A stretch of 64,000 bases of DNA from Burkholderiales bacterium (GTDB lineage Bacteria > Pseudomonadota > Gammaproteobacteria > Burkholderiales > JAHFRG01): positions 142,392 to 206,391 of the forward strand of contig DASZZH010000028.1 of NCBI GenBank assembly GCA_035543335.1, given 5' to 3'. Shown one piece after another: positions 17,264 through 28,845 of the stretch. A model generated the notes under the pieces. It saw only the letters and a program-made list of their open reading frames with translations. It was not told the DNA's origin and did not search any database. The number at the start of each line of letters is the position of its first letter. Position 1 is the stretch's first letter. Made by a program: the position numbers and the translations under genes.

Positions 17264-18313
17264 ATGAAAGAAGACGCGGCGGACGTGGTAGAAAACTGGC
17301 GCGAGGAAAAGCGCTCGGCCTATCTTTACCGTCTGGTGGCGCAGGCCGAAAGCGGCACGCCACGCCAGGCGCTGTTTCTCGGGCTGGCGAACGCGGCTGA
17401 AAAGCAGGCGGGACTCTGGGCAAAAAAAATCCACGATAACGGCGCCAGCGTGCCGGAACAGTATGCCCCCGATCTGCGTACGCGGGTCGTTGGACTCCTC
17501 GTCGGGATTTTGGGACCGCGCCGCATGCGTCCGGCGCTGGCGGCGATGAAAGTGCGCGGCATGTCGCTTTACATCAAGGCGCAATATGGCCACGCCATGC
17601 CGGTGAGCGTCGAAGAGGTCGGCCGCCGCCATCGCAACATGGGCAGCGGCGGCAACCTGCGCGCTGCGGTGTTCGGCGTGAACGACGGGCTGGTGTCGAA
17701 CGCCAGCCTCATCATGGGCGTGGCGGGCGCCACATCGGATGCCGGCGTGGTGCTGCTTTCCGGCGTGGCGGGCTTGGTCGCCGGCGCGTTTTCCATGGCG
17801 GCGGGCGAATATGTTTCGGTGCGCTCGCAGCGCGAGATGTATGAATACCAAATTGGTCTGGAGCGCGAAGAACTCGACCTGTATCCTGAAGAAGAAGCCG
17901 CGGAACTTGCGCTGATTTACGAAGCGCGCGGCCTGAAGAAAGAGGAAGCAGAGCACCTCGCCAAAGGTATTTTCACCGACCCCGACAAGGCGTTGGATGC
18001 ATTAGCGCGCGAAGAACTGGGCCTGAATCCGGAGGAGTTGGGTTCGCCCTGGGGCGCGGCCCTATTTTCCTTTTTTTCATTTGCTTTCGGCAGTGCCATT
18101 CCTGTTTTGCCGTATCTGTTCCACGCCGGGGCATCCAGCCTGCTCACTTCCATCGCGCTGAGCGCAGTCGCGCTGTTTACCGTCGGCGCCACACTGAGCC
18201 TGTTCACCGGTAGGCATGCCTGGCTCGGCGGTTTGCGCATGCTGACCATAGGCGCCGCGGCCGGAGGCGCGACCTATTTTATCGGCAGGCTGCTCGGCGT
18301 AACACTGACTTAA
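17264..18313 (+). CDS. VIT1/CCC1-family iron/manganese transporter with ferritin-like domain
   Basis: The 349-residue protein has an N-terminal ferritin-like domain (about residues 1-135; EEKRSAYLYRLVAQAE and LFLGLANAAEKQAGLWAKKI carry the Glu residues) fused to a CCC1/VIT membrane domain (FGVNDGLVSNASLIMGVAGA, then SMAAGEYVSVRSQREM, then three more membrane segments). Family members move Fe2+ or Mn2+ out of the cytosol and the ferritin-like part is thought to bind the metal. The metH promoter begins immediately after its stop codon. Confidence 0.9.
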   Translation: MKEDAADVVENWREEKRSAYLYRLVAQAESGTPRQALFLGLANAAEKQAGLWAKKIHDNGASVPEQYAPDLRTRVVGLLVGILGPRRMRPALAAMKVRGMSLYIKAQYGHAMPVSVEEVGRRHRNMGSGGNLRAAVFGVNDGLVSNASLIMGVAGATSDAGVVLLSGVAGLVAGAFSMAAGEYVSVRSQREMYEYQIGLEREELDLYPEEEAAELALIYEARGLKKEEAEHLAKGIFTDPDKALDALAREELGLNPEELGSPWGAALFSFFSFAFGSAIPVLPYLFHAGASSLLTSIALSAVALFTVGATLSLFTGRHAWLGGLRMLTIGAAAGGATYFIGRLLGVTLT

Positions 18314-18316
18314 AAG

Positions 18317-18345
18317 TTGACAAGCCCGGGTCTAGCAGGTAATTT
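18317..18345 (+). promoter_or_regulatory. Sigma-70-type promoter for metH
   Basis: TTGACA (18317-18322), a 17-base spacer and TAATTT (18340-18345) make a strong promoter. The predicted +1 is about 18353, just before the first stem of the riboswitch. The -35 starts four bases after the stop codon of the VIT gene. Confidence 0.8.
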
Positions 18346-18355
18346 GTCGCCCGAA

Positions 18356-18435
18356 CTGCGCCGATTTGATTTCAGCTTGCGGGCGCGGGAACCTGGCACA
18401 GGTTCCAACAAATACTGCTAAAGCGAGACTGGAAC
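18356..18435 (+). promoter_or_regulatory. SAM-II (SAM_alpha-type) riboswitch aptamer with an inserted hairpin, metH leader
   Basis: P1 is CTGCGCC (18356-18362) with GGCGCGG (18382-18388), seven pairs including one G-U. The loop starts GATTTGATTTCAG, and the conserved 3' segment AAATACTGCTAAA lies at 18410-18422. The pseudoknot is loop TTTCAG with CTGGAA (18429-18434), with one G-U. Unlike the metX copy it carries an extra hairpin between P1 and the conserved segment: GGAACCTG (18388-18395) with CAGGTTCC (18399-18406). Ligand assignment follows the family and the gene controlled. Confidence 0.82.
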
Positions 18436-18470
18436 CCGTCCGCGTTAAGCAGAACGGGTTTTTTATTTTT
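18433..18470 (+). terminator. Riboswitch-controlled intrinsic terminator before metH
   Basis: AACCCGT (18433-18439) pairs with ACGGGTT (18454-18460) across 14 bases and is followed by a T-rich tract to 18470. Its 5' arm overlaps the aptamer's pseudoknot strand. GGTTCCA (18401-18407, the 3' arm of the inserted hairpin) is perfectly complementary to TGGAACC (18430-18436), giving a possible antiterminator. Confidence 0.82.
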
Positions 18471-18489
18471 ATCAAGGCGAATTTGAAGC

Positions 18490-22170
<3,681 letters not shown>

Positions 22171-22205
22171 ATTATCGGGGCAGCCAAACGGCCAGGGGTG
22201 TTGAG

Positions 22206-22346
22206 ATGAACGACGTTGAGAAGTTTATTGTCAATCTCGGCTCGCCGGGCGTCGAGAGAAGGGGTTTTGTCTTTTACTTACCAATTACCAGCGGTCTGAT
22301 TATTTCGGCGGCACTCACCCTGTTGCTCTGGATTTTCCGCCGCTAG
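22206..22346 (+). CDS. Small single-pass membrane protein, 46 residues
   Basis: An ATG at 22206 opens a 46-residue frame that ends at TAG 22344-22346. It has a soluble stretch (NDVEKFIVNLGSPGVERRGF), one membrane segment (YLPITSGLIISAALTLLLWIF) and a basic end (RR). AGGGG lies about ten bases upstream. It sits 35 bases after metH and before a convergent binding-protein gene. I do not recognise a family; coding is supported by the membrane segment followed by positive charge and by the ribosome-binding site. Confidence 0.5.
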   Translation: MNDVEKFIVNLGSPGVERRGFVFYLPITSGLIISAALTLLLWIFRR

Positions 22347-22352
22347 GCGAGC

Positions 22353-23411
22353 TTATTTCAGCTTGATCTCGGTCCACATGCGCGACATGACACGGCGCTG
22401 CTTGCGGTCGAAGTCTTTCATGAACTCCAGATGTTTAGTGGTTTCCGCATCGGGGAAAATGGCGGGATTCTGCGCGATTTCCGGCTTGATGTAGGGGAGC
22501 GCCGCGGCGTTGGGATTGCCCGCACCGATCAGATTGGTGAGCTCGGCGGAATTTTCGCCCTCGAGCATGAAATTGATGAACTTGTGCGCGAGATCGGGCC
22601 GCGGCCCGGATTTGTGCAGGACCATGCTGTCCAGGCCAACCACCGCGCCTTCCTTGGGAATCCGCCAGCCGATACTGAACTTCCGCGCGGCTTTCTTCGC
22701 ATCCAGCGCCGCCTGAAAAAAATCGTTGGAATAGCCGTGCGCGAGCCAGATGTTGCCCACTGTCAGTTCCTTGATGTAGCTCTGCGCGTTGAACGCCGCC
22801 CAGTACGGCTTGGCGCGGATTATGAGGTCGCGCGCCTGTTTCCATTTTTCCTCGTCGGTGTCATTGATTGAATAGCCCAGGTATTTCATCGCCGCCGCCA
22901 TCAGCTCGCGCTGCGAATCAAGCACGGTGACGCGGCCTTTTACTTTCTGCAGATACTTCGGCTCGAAAATCACCGCCCAGGTGTCGGTGGGCAGCTTAAG
23001 CTCCTGCATCTTCTGCTCGTTGTAGCCAATGACCGTGGTGGAATAGGCATAAGGCGCCGAGTATTTATTGCCCGGATCGAAATCGCGATTCAGGAATTCG
23101 GGCTTGAGATTTTTTAGATTGGGCAAAAGCGACTTGTCGAGCGGGCGCAGCGCATTCTGCTTGATGAGCGAATCCACCGCGTTTTGGGTGGGCACGATGA
23201 GGTCGTAGCCGGTCGCGCCAGCGGCGAGCTTCGCCAGCATTTCCTCGTTGTCGCCGTAATAGTCCTGTACCAGCCTGCATTTGCAGAATTTCTCGAAACG
23301 CCCGACCGTGCCTTCGGAGATGTAATTGTTCCAGTTATAGAGATGCAGCGCGTCTTCAGCAAAAGCACCGCGGCAGCAGAGAAACACTAAAACAAACAGC
23401 CAGCGCTTCAT
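22353..23411 (-). CDS. potF: Polyamine ABC transporter, periplasmic binding protein
   Basis: The 352-residue precursor (signal MKRWLFVLVFLCCRGAFA) belongs to the PotD/PotF family of spermidine/putrescine-binding proteins: LHLYNWNNYISEGTVGRFEK, GYDLIVPTQNAVDSLIKQNAL and the C-terminal IFPDAETTKHLEF. It is the last gene of a four-gene unit ATPase-permease-permease-binding protein with overlapping ends (four bases with the preceding permease). Putrescine versus spermidine cannot be decided from the motifs seen. Confidence 0.93.
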   Translation of the reverse strand: MKRWLFVLVFLCCRGAFAEDALHLYNWNNYISEGTVGRFEKFCKCRLVQDYYGDNEEMLAKLAAGATGYDLIVPTQNAVDSLIKQNALRPLDKSLLPNLKNLKPEFLNRDFDPGNKYSAPYAYSTTVIGYNEQKMQELKLPTDTWAVIFEPKYLQKVKGRVTVLDSQRELMAAAMKYLGYSINDTDEEKWKQARDLIIRAKPYWAAFNAQSYIKELTVGNIWLAHGYSNDFFQAALDAKKAARKFSIGWRIPKEGAVVGLDSMVLHKSGPRPDLAHKFINFMLEGENSAELTNLIGAGNPNAAALPYIKPEIAQNPAIFPDAETTKHLEFMKDFDRKQRRVMSRMWTEIKLK

Positions 23412-24187
23412 CTGGCGGCACCGCGCAGCGCGTCGGGCGCGAATTTCGAGGCAATGATGATGGTAGTGAGTGTCAACAACATGAGCAGAGTGGAGACGGC
23501 GTTAACCTCGGGAGTGACCGCAATCTTGATCATCGAATAAATCTGCAGCGGCAGCGTGGTCACGCCGACGCCCACGGTGAAAAAGGTAATCACAAAATCG
23601 TCAATCGAGAGGGTAAACGACATCAACGCGCCAGCAATCACGCCGGGCATGATGAGGGGAAAGGTGACCAGCCTGAAGCTCTGCCACGGCGTCGCGCCGA
23701 GATCGCGCGCCGCCTCGAAAATGCTCTCGTCCATGCCGGCGAGCCGCGCCCGCACCACGATGGCGACAAAGCCGATGCAGAACGTGATGTGGGCGATGAT
23801 GATGGAAAGCATGCCCAGCGTGAGGTTCAGCACCTGGATGAAAAACAGCAGCAGCGAAACGCCGAGCAGGATTTCCGGCATGGCGATCGGCGTCATGACC
23901 ATGAACGGCAGAAACTTCAGCTTGTGGCGGTGAATGGCGATGCCCGCCATGGTGCCAAGCGCGGTGGCCGCGAGGCTGGAAACGACGGCGATGGTGAGCG
24001 AATTGATTGCTGCGCCTATCATCTGCTCGTCGTTGAACAAAACGCTGTACCAATCAAGCGTGAAGCCCACCCATTCGGCGTTGAGCCTTGAGTCGTTGAA
24101 CGAATACACCACGACGATGACGAGCGGAACGTAGAGGAAGGCGTAAACCAGCGCCGCGATGATCCAGAGCATGGCGCTTCTATGCAT
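23408..24187 (-). CDS. potI: Polyamine ABC transporter permease (PotI/PotC type)
   Basis: This 259-residue inner-membrane permease has six hydrophobic segments and the coupling-helix EAA motif EAARDLGATPWQSFRLVTFPLIMPGVIAG. The N-terminus LWIIAALVYAFLYVPLVIVVVYSFNDSRLNAEWVGFTLDWY is typical of PotI/PotC. It overlaps the upstream permease gene by eight bases and the downstream binding-protein gene by four. Confidence 0.93.
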   Translation of the reverse strand: MHRSAMLWIIAALVYAFLYVPLVIVVVYSFNDSRLNAEWVGFTLDWYSVLFNDEQMIGAAINSLTIAVVSSLAATALGTMAGIAIHRHKLKFLPFMVMTPIAMPEILLGVSLLLFFIQVLNLTLGMLSIIIAHITFCIGFVAIVVRARLAGMDESIFEAARDLGATPWQSFRLVTFPLIMPGVIAGALMSFTLSIDDFVITFFTVGVGVTTLPLQIYSMIKIAVTPEVNAVSTLLMLLTLTTIIIASKFAPDALRGAAR

Positions 24188-25079
24188 TTCTTACACCTCT
24201 GCGGCTGATCCATGCGGTGATGCTCACGAGCGAAAGCACGGCGATGGTGAGCATGATGGAAAGCGTGCTGCCGAAAGGCCAGTCGCGCGTGCCGAGGAAT
24301 TGGTCTTTAATCAGGTTGCCGATGAGAATATCGCCGGTGCCGCCGAGGATGTCGGGAATGGCGAACATGCCGAGCACGGGAATGAACACCAGCGCCGCGC
24401 CGGAATACACGCCTGGGAGCGACAACGGCCAAGTGACCTTCCAAAATCTATCCCACGCGTTGGCGCCCAGGTCTTGCGCGGCATCCAGCAATACCGGGTC
24501 ATGCTTTTCCAGATTGGTGTAAAGCGGCAGCACCATGAACGGCAGGTGCACATAGACCATGCCGACCAGCACCGCGAACGAAGAGAACAGCAAAAGCACC
24601 GGCTCGATGCCGAAAAGTCCCAGGAAATGATTAATCACCAGGCTGAATGCCGATTGCGGCCCGAGGATAATCATCCAGGCGTAAACCCGAATCAGAAAAT
24701 TGCTGGCGAAGGGCAGAATCACCAGCAGCACCATGAAGTCGCGGTGCCGCTTCGGGCTGCGCGCAATCAAGAGCGCCAGCGGATAGGCCATCAACAGGCA
24801 TATCAGCGTAGTGGCGAGCGCCACGCCGAAGGACTTGATGAAAATCTGGGTGTAGATAAAGTCGCTGAAGAAGAATTGATAAGTCTCCAGCGTGAGGCCC
24901 GCTTCCTTTCCGGGTTCGGCGCCGAAAATCGGTGCCAGCCCGCCGTAATCGCCGGGATAGCGGAACGACGCCACCACCATGATGAGGCTGGGCAGCAGGA
25001 AAAAGAGGAAAAGATAAAGAAACGGCGGTCCGCTGATGAGCCACTTGGTGACGCGGGCGGGGTTCAACAAATTAAGCAT
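24180..25079 (-). CDS. potH: Polyamine ABC transporter permease (PotH/PotB type)
   Basis: This 299-residue permease pairs with the PotI-type subunit. It shows FLYLFLFFLLPSLIMVVASF at the N-terminus and the EAA-type loop DAAQDLGANAWDRFWKVTWPLSLPGV. A large periplasmic loop near residues 45-75 is typical of PotH/PotB. It overlaps the ATPase gene by eight bases, indicating tight translational coupling. Confidence 0.93.
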   Translation of the reverse strand: MLNLLNPARVTKWLISGPPFLYLFLFFLLPSLIMVVASFRYPGDYGGLAPIFGAEPGKEAGLTLETYQFFFSDFIYTQIFIKSFGVALATTLICLLMAYPLALLIARSPKRHRDFMVLLVILPFASNFLIRVYAWMIILGPQSAFSLVINHFLGLFGIEPVLLLFSSFAVLVGMVYVHLPFMVLPLYTNLEKHDPVLLDAAQDLGANAWDRFWKVTWPLSLPGVYSGAALVFIPVLGMFAIPDILGGTGDILIGNLIKDQFLGTRDWPFGSTLSIMLTIAVLSLVSITAWISRRGVRNA

Positions 25080-26157
25080 TCAGAAAGATTCCCGCGTCGC
25101 GTCGCCACGCTACTTCGACGGTATCGCCGATTTCGAAGAATTTGGCGCGTCCCGGTGCCGAGTTGGGCAGCAGCGCCTCGACGCGGGCGCCATTGTTGAG
25201 GTCAACGATGTAGGTGGTGATGTCGCCGATGTAAAGAAAGTCGCGCACCTTGCCGGGAAAGTGGTTGTCATTCGCCACATCCTCGATTTTGGCGGCGATG
25301 CGCACCTGCTCCGGGCGCAGCGCCAGCACTCCTTTCTGGCCGGGCGAGGCGCCGGTTTTGGCCGGCGCCCGCACTTCGCCCATGCCGGGAATGCGCAGGC
25401 GCAAATGCTCGGAGGTCGTTTCCACCACTTCGGCATCGAGCATGTTGATGTTGCCGATAAAGTCGGCGACGAAGCGGTTGACCGGGAAACTGTAGATTTT
25501 CGAGGGCTCGTCCATCTGCTCGACTACGCCCGCATTCATCACCGCGATGCGGTGCGAGAGCGCCAGCGCCTCGGCCTGCGAGTGGGTGACGAACACGAAG
25601 GTGATGCCGACATCGCGTTGCAGGCTGATAAGCTCGATTTGCATTTCCTCGCGCAGCTTGGCATCGAGCGCGCCCAGCGGCTCATCGAGCATAAGCAGGC
25701 GCGGGCGGTTCACCAGACCGCGGGCGAGTGCGACGCGCTGCTTCTGACCCCCGGAAAGTTCATGCGGGAAACTTTCGCCTTTATCCGAGAGATGAACCAA
25801 ATCCAGCACCTCTTTGACTTTGGCTTGAATTTCCTCCGGAGGCTTGCCCGCCATTTTCAGCGGAAACGCGACATTACCCGTTACCGTCATGTGCGGAAAC
25901 AGCGCGTAACTCTGGAACACGGTATGAATCGGACGCTTCTCCGGCGGCGTGCCCGCGAGGTCCTTGCCGTCGAGCAGAATCTGGCCGCCATCGGGCAAAT
26001 CGAATCCGGCGATCATTCTGAGCAGCGTGGTTTTGCCGCAACCCGAAGGGCCAAGCAGGGTAAAGAATTCTCCTGCCTCGATATTGATGCTGACGTTGTT
26101 GACTGCGGTCAATTCGCCGAAGCGCCGCGTCACGTTGCGAATTTCCAGAAGCGCCAT
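25072..26157 (-). CDS. potG: Polyamine ABC transporter ATPase (PotG/PotA type)
   Basis: The 361-residue ATPase has Walker A GPSGCGKTTLLRMIAG, Q-loop, signature LSGGQKQRVALARGL, Walker B LLMLDEPLGALD and a C-terminal TOBE domain (about residues 270-360). The start at ATG 26157 (MALLEIRNVTRRFGELTAVNNVS) is preferred over a TTG four codons upstream. It heads the four-gene unit and is divergent from the TauE/SafE gene; the 155-base gap between the two start codons must hold promoters for both, but I see no clear boxes. Confidence 0.94.
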   Translation of the reverse strand: MALLEIRNVTRRFGELTAVNNVSINIEAGEFFTLLGPSGCGKTTLLRMIAGFDLPDGGQILLDGKDLAGTPPEKRPIHTVFQSYALFPHMTVTGNVAFPLKMAGKPPEEIQAKVKEVLDLVHLSDKGESFPHELSGGQKQRVALARGLVNRPRLLMLDEPLGALDAKLREEMQIELISLQRDVGITFVFVTHSQAEALALSHRIAVMNAGVVEQMDEPSKIYSFPVNRFVADFIGNINMLDAEVVETTSEHLRLRIPGMGEVRAPAKTGASPGQKGVLALRPEQVRIAAKIEDVANDNHFPGKVRDFLYIGDITTYIVDLNNGARVEALLPNSAPGRAKFFEIGDTVEVAWRRDAGIFLNA

Positions 26158-26312
26158 GCACAGTCCCAAAAGAAAAGTGGCCTATTCTAGCAAAAAGCGG
26201 GGCCATGATGCCGCGGCTTGCTGACGGCAACCGGAGCGTGTATAAAACGTGGGAACAATATTAGCCTGCCCGGCCCCGTGTTTTTTGCGGCGTGAACCGT
26301 GCGCAAACTCTC

Positions 26313-27056
26313 ATGACTGTTGAAAGCATTATCGCGCTCGCGATCCTGATTTTTCTTGCCGCGCTGTTGTATTCGTCGGTGGGCCACGCCGGCGCTTCGG
26401 CTTACATCGCGGCGATGGCCTTGTTCAGCGTAGCGCCTTCCGTGATGCGGCCCGCCGCGCTGACGCTCAACATTCTGGTCGCGGTGATTACGACTTTCAA
26501 GTATCACCGGGCGGGATTCTTTTCGTGGCGTGTATTCTGGCCGTTTGCGCTGACTTCGGTGCCGCTTGCCTTCATCGGCGGCCGGACGGCATTGCCCGAT
26601 CCCATATATAAGGTGCTTATCGGGCTGGTTTTGCTCTATGCCGGGTACCGCATTTTTGCCACCGCAGCGCACCCCGACGCTGAGCAGCCGAAATCGCTGC
26701 CGCTGAGCATGGGGCTGGTTTGCGGCGCCATCATCGGATTTATTTCGGGTTTGACCGGAGTGGGCGGGGGAATTTTTCTCAGCCCGGTGCTGATATTCAG
26801 TTTGTGGGCCACGGTAAAGCAAACCTCTGGAATTGCCGCCGCGTTTATTCTGGTGAATTCGATCGCAGGCTTGCTGGGCCTGCTTTCGATGCATCCCGCG
26901 CTGCCGCCGGGCCTGCCTTGGTGGGCGCTTGCCGCCTTATCGGGGGGATGGATGGGGGCCGAACTCGGCAGCCGGCGCTTCGCCAACCCCGTCATTCGAA
27001 AATTGCTGGCGCTGGTGCTGCTGATTGCCGGCTCGAAAATGATTTTCACCGCCTGA
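26313..27056 (+). CDS. TauE/SafE-family membrane permease
   Basis: The protein of about 247 residues belongs to the TauE/SafE family (sulfite, sulfonate or organic-anion exporters). Two repeats are visible: AILIFLAALLYSSVGHAGASAYIAAMAL at the N-terminus and LVCGAIIGFISGLTGVGGGIFLSPVLIF in the middle, with the GLTGVGGG signature. About seven membrane segments can be counted. A GTG at 26292 would add seven residues; the ATG at 26313 fits the family better. The substrate is unknown. Confidence 0.85.
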   Translation: MTVESIIALAILIFLAALLYSSVGHAGASAYIAAMALFSVAPSVMRPAALTLNILVAVITTFKYHRAGFFSWRVFWPFALTSVPLAFIGGRTALPDPIYKVLIGLVLLYAGYRIFATAAHPDAEQPKSLPLSMGLVCGAIIGFISGLTGVGGGIFLSPVLIFSLWATVKQTSGIAAAFILVNSIAGLLGLLSMHPALPPGLPWWALAALSGGWMGAELGSRRFANPVIRKLLALVLLIAGSKMIFTA

Positions 27057-27147
27057 ATACGCAAAGCCGCAGACGCAAATCAAGCTTTCCCGCGCGCGGA
27101 GTTGGGCATTTTTTTCATCCTAGCCTGGATGATTGGTATCCCTCCGG

Positions 27148-27186
27148 AAAAAAGAAAGCGCACCCGCGGGTCACGGGGGCGCTTCT
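27148..27186 (-). terminator. Intrinsic terminator after the secreted-protein pair
   Basis: On the minus strand the arms AAGCGC (27179-27184) and GCGCTT (27156-27161) enclose an inner CCCGCGGG palindrome and are followed by a T-rich tract (27148-27157). Confidence 0.75.
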
Positions 27187-27195
27187 TGGAGAAGG

Positions 27196-27833
27196 TTAAC
27201 GTCCAATCCGCTCAGGCCGCGCGCCCTTTTCCGGACGCTCCGCTTTCTCAGGCCGTTCCGCGTTCTCGATGCGGTCGCGGTCGTCTCTGTCGCGGCGTTC
27301 CGCTCTTTCTCCGCGCTCCTTGCGCGCGTCGATATCGTGCGCTTTTTCGGCCTTTTCGCTTCGCACTACGTCACCCAGCTTGAATCCAAGTAAGTTGGCC
27401 ACCTTGCCCCAGCCGTTGCCCTGGCTTCTCAAGGTCAGAATACCCGGCACCGTGCTTGTACCTGTGGTGAGTTTCCCGCCTAACAAAGCGGTCTTAATTT
27501 GCTCAGGCGAAGGGTTATAATGTTTAGTTTGGTGAATTCCGCTCTTGCCAGCGACAACGCGATGTTCACGTTGCCAAAGCCCATCTTACCGGTGGGTGGC
27601 GTGAACGTCGTACCGTCGAGCGTAACCTCGGTGCCGTTGCGCAAGCCGGTGACCAGGGCTTCGGCGTTCGCATCGGAGCCGGCAAACTCGGTGAATTCCT
27701 TGGTCAGCCTGTCGGTGACCACCGCGGGCGAGCCGGACGTGACGCTGGTGCCGTCTGCGGCATGCGCCGCGGGGAGGCCAGCCACGAGGAACGCCGCGCA
27801 AATTGCCGCTGCGATTTTGCTAGTCTTAAACAT
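27196..27833 (-). pseudogene. Secreted conserved hypothetical protein, frameshifted
   Basis: Two frames join into one secreted protein: MFKTSKIAAAICAAFLVAGLPAAHA (signal), then TEFAGSDANAEALVTGLRNGTEVTLDG and GKMGFGNVNIALSLARAEF; the second frame continues NPSPEQIKTALLGGKLTTG, GILTLRSQGNGWGKVANLLGFKLGDVVR and a highly charged tail rich in E, R, K and D. The shift lies near 27510-27525 and needs one base. AAGGAG stands before ATG 27833. It resembles hypothetical exported proteins of Burkholderiales that I know only by pattern; the function is unknown. It lies 47 bases after a barrel protein gene, probably in one operon. Confidence 0.7.
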
Positions 27834-27880
27834 GGATTTCTCCTTCAACATAAAAGGGACTTGCAATACATATAACGCGG

Positions 27881-28711
27881 CTAGAATTTATAGGAATACG
27901 ACAGCCCGCCGCCATAATCAGGGCTGCCGCTAGAAAAACCTCCCAAGACATAAACCTGGAATTTGGAGACCGGCGTCACTTTATAGCTTACGAACGCCGT
28001 AATCTCGCGCACCTCGCCGGTGCCGGCGGAGCTCGCCTGGGCGAAGTCATAGACCAGTCCACCGCTCGTCAACTGTAAAAATTTGTAACTTCCGCCCACT
28101 GAACCGAAGAACACATTGCGCAGGTTGATGCCGGGAGGGTCGCCCAAGAACCTGTACCCGGCCGAGCCGAATAGAGAAAAAGCATCGAACGACTTAGTGA
28201 CGTCACCTTGTATCGAATAATCGTTTTCCCCGGTGCCAAGGCCTTTTCGCTCGTCGGCGGTGCCGAACTTGATTTTGCCGGTCACATCGACCAGTACGCC
28301 TTGCGACCCTAAATCGAGCAGGTTGTAGGATGCCGCCGCGATGATGTCGCCCAGACCCGAGTTGGTCGCGCTCCCGACCCGGTTATCCTCGAAACCGCCG
28401 TTGCCGCGGCCACGCCTGCCACCGCCTTCGTTTTCAACGACGATGGGACTGATGCCGCCGACCACGTTGCCGGCGCCCGATATCCGAATGTAAGGAACGG
28501 TAAGCTTGAGCGAATACAGATTCGTTTCGAATTTGCCGGTGAAGGGCACATACAAAATATCGGTCCGGGTCGCGCCGCCGTATGTGCCCGAAGTGTAGTC
28601 TGCACCGAACGATATGCCGAAATGGCCGTCCTCTGCACGCGCCCCGCCCGCTATGAAGGCCGTGGCAAGGGAAACCGCTGCCAAAAGCGACTTGTGTTTA
28701 GTCCCATTCAT
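27881..28711 (-). CDS. Probable outer-membrane beta-barrel protein
   Basis: The 276-residue precursor has a signal peptide (MNGTKHKSLLAAVSLATAFIAGGARA) and then a barrel-like pattern of alternating residues ending in GGGLSYSYKF with the terminal Phe of outer-membrane proteins. It resembles the loosely defined Phenol_MetA_deg/transporter group. A Gly/Arg-rich loop (EGGGRRGRGNGG) near residue 95 is unusual. The long upstream frame is an antisense shadow of ubiB and is not used; MNGTKHK at 28711 is the natural start. It is followed by the frameshifted secreted protein. Confidence 0.7.
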   Translation of the reverse strand: MNGTKHKSLLAAVSLATAFIAGGARAEDGHFGISFGADYTSGTYGGATRTDILYVPFTGKFETNLYSLKLTVPYIRISGAGNVVGGISPIVVENEGGGRRGRGNGGFEDNRVGSATNSGLGDIIAAASYNLLDLGSQGVLVDVTGKIKFGTADERKGLGTGENDYSIQGDVTKSFDAFSLFGSAGYRFLGDPPGINLRNVFFGSVGGSYKFLQLTSGGLVYDFAQASSAGTGEVREITAFVSYKVTPVSKFQVYVLGGFSSGSPDYGGGLSYSYKF

Positions 28712-28800
28712 AATTGTTTGTCTCGTCGAAAAATTTATTTTTACTTTGGTGGTGCCGATGGTAATCGTTTCGAAAATGCATTGCAATGAAGAAAGCACAA

Positions 28801-28820
28801 CTGTCGTCAAATGACGACAG
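28801..28820. promoter_or_regulatory. Perfect 8-bp palindrome between ubiB and the barrel gene
   Basis: CTGTCGTC and GACGACAG are perfect inverse arms around AAAT. It lies 90 bases before the barrel gene start and 26 bases after the ubiB stop. It may be an operator for the barrel gene or a weak terminator hairpin of ubiB; no clean U-tract follows, so an operator is slightly favoured. Confidence 0.45.
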
Positions 28821-28845
28821 ACACGCGGAAGGTCTTGGAAATAGT

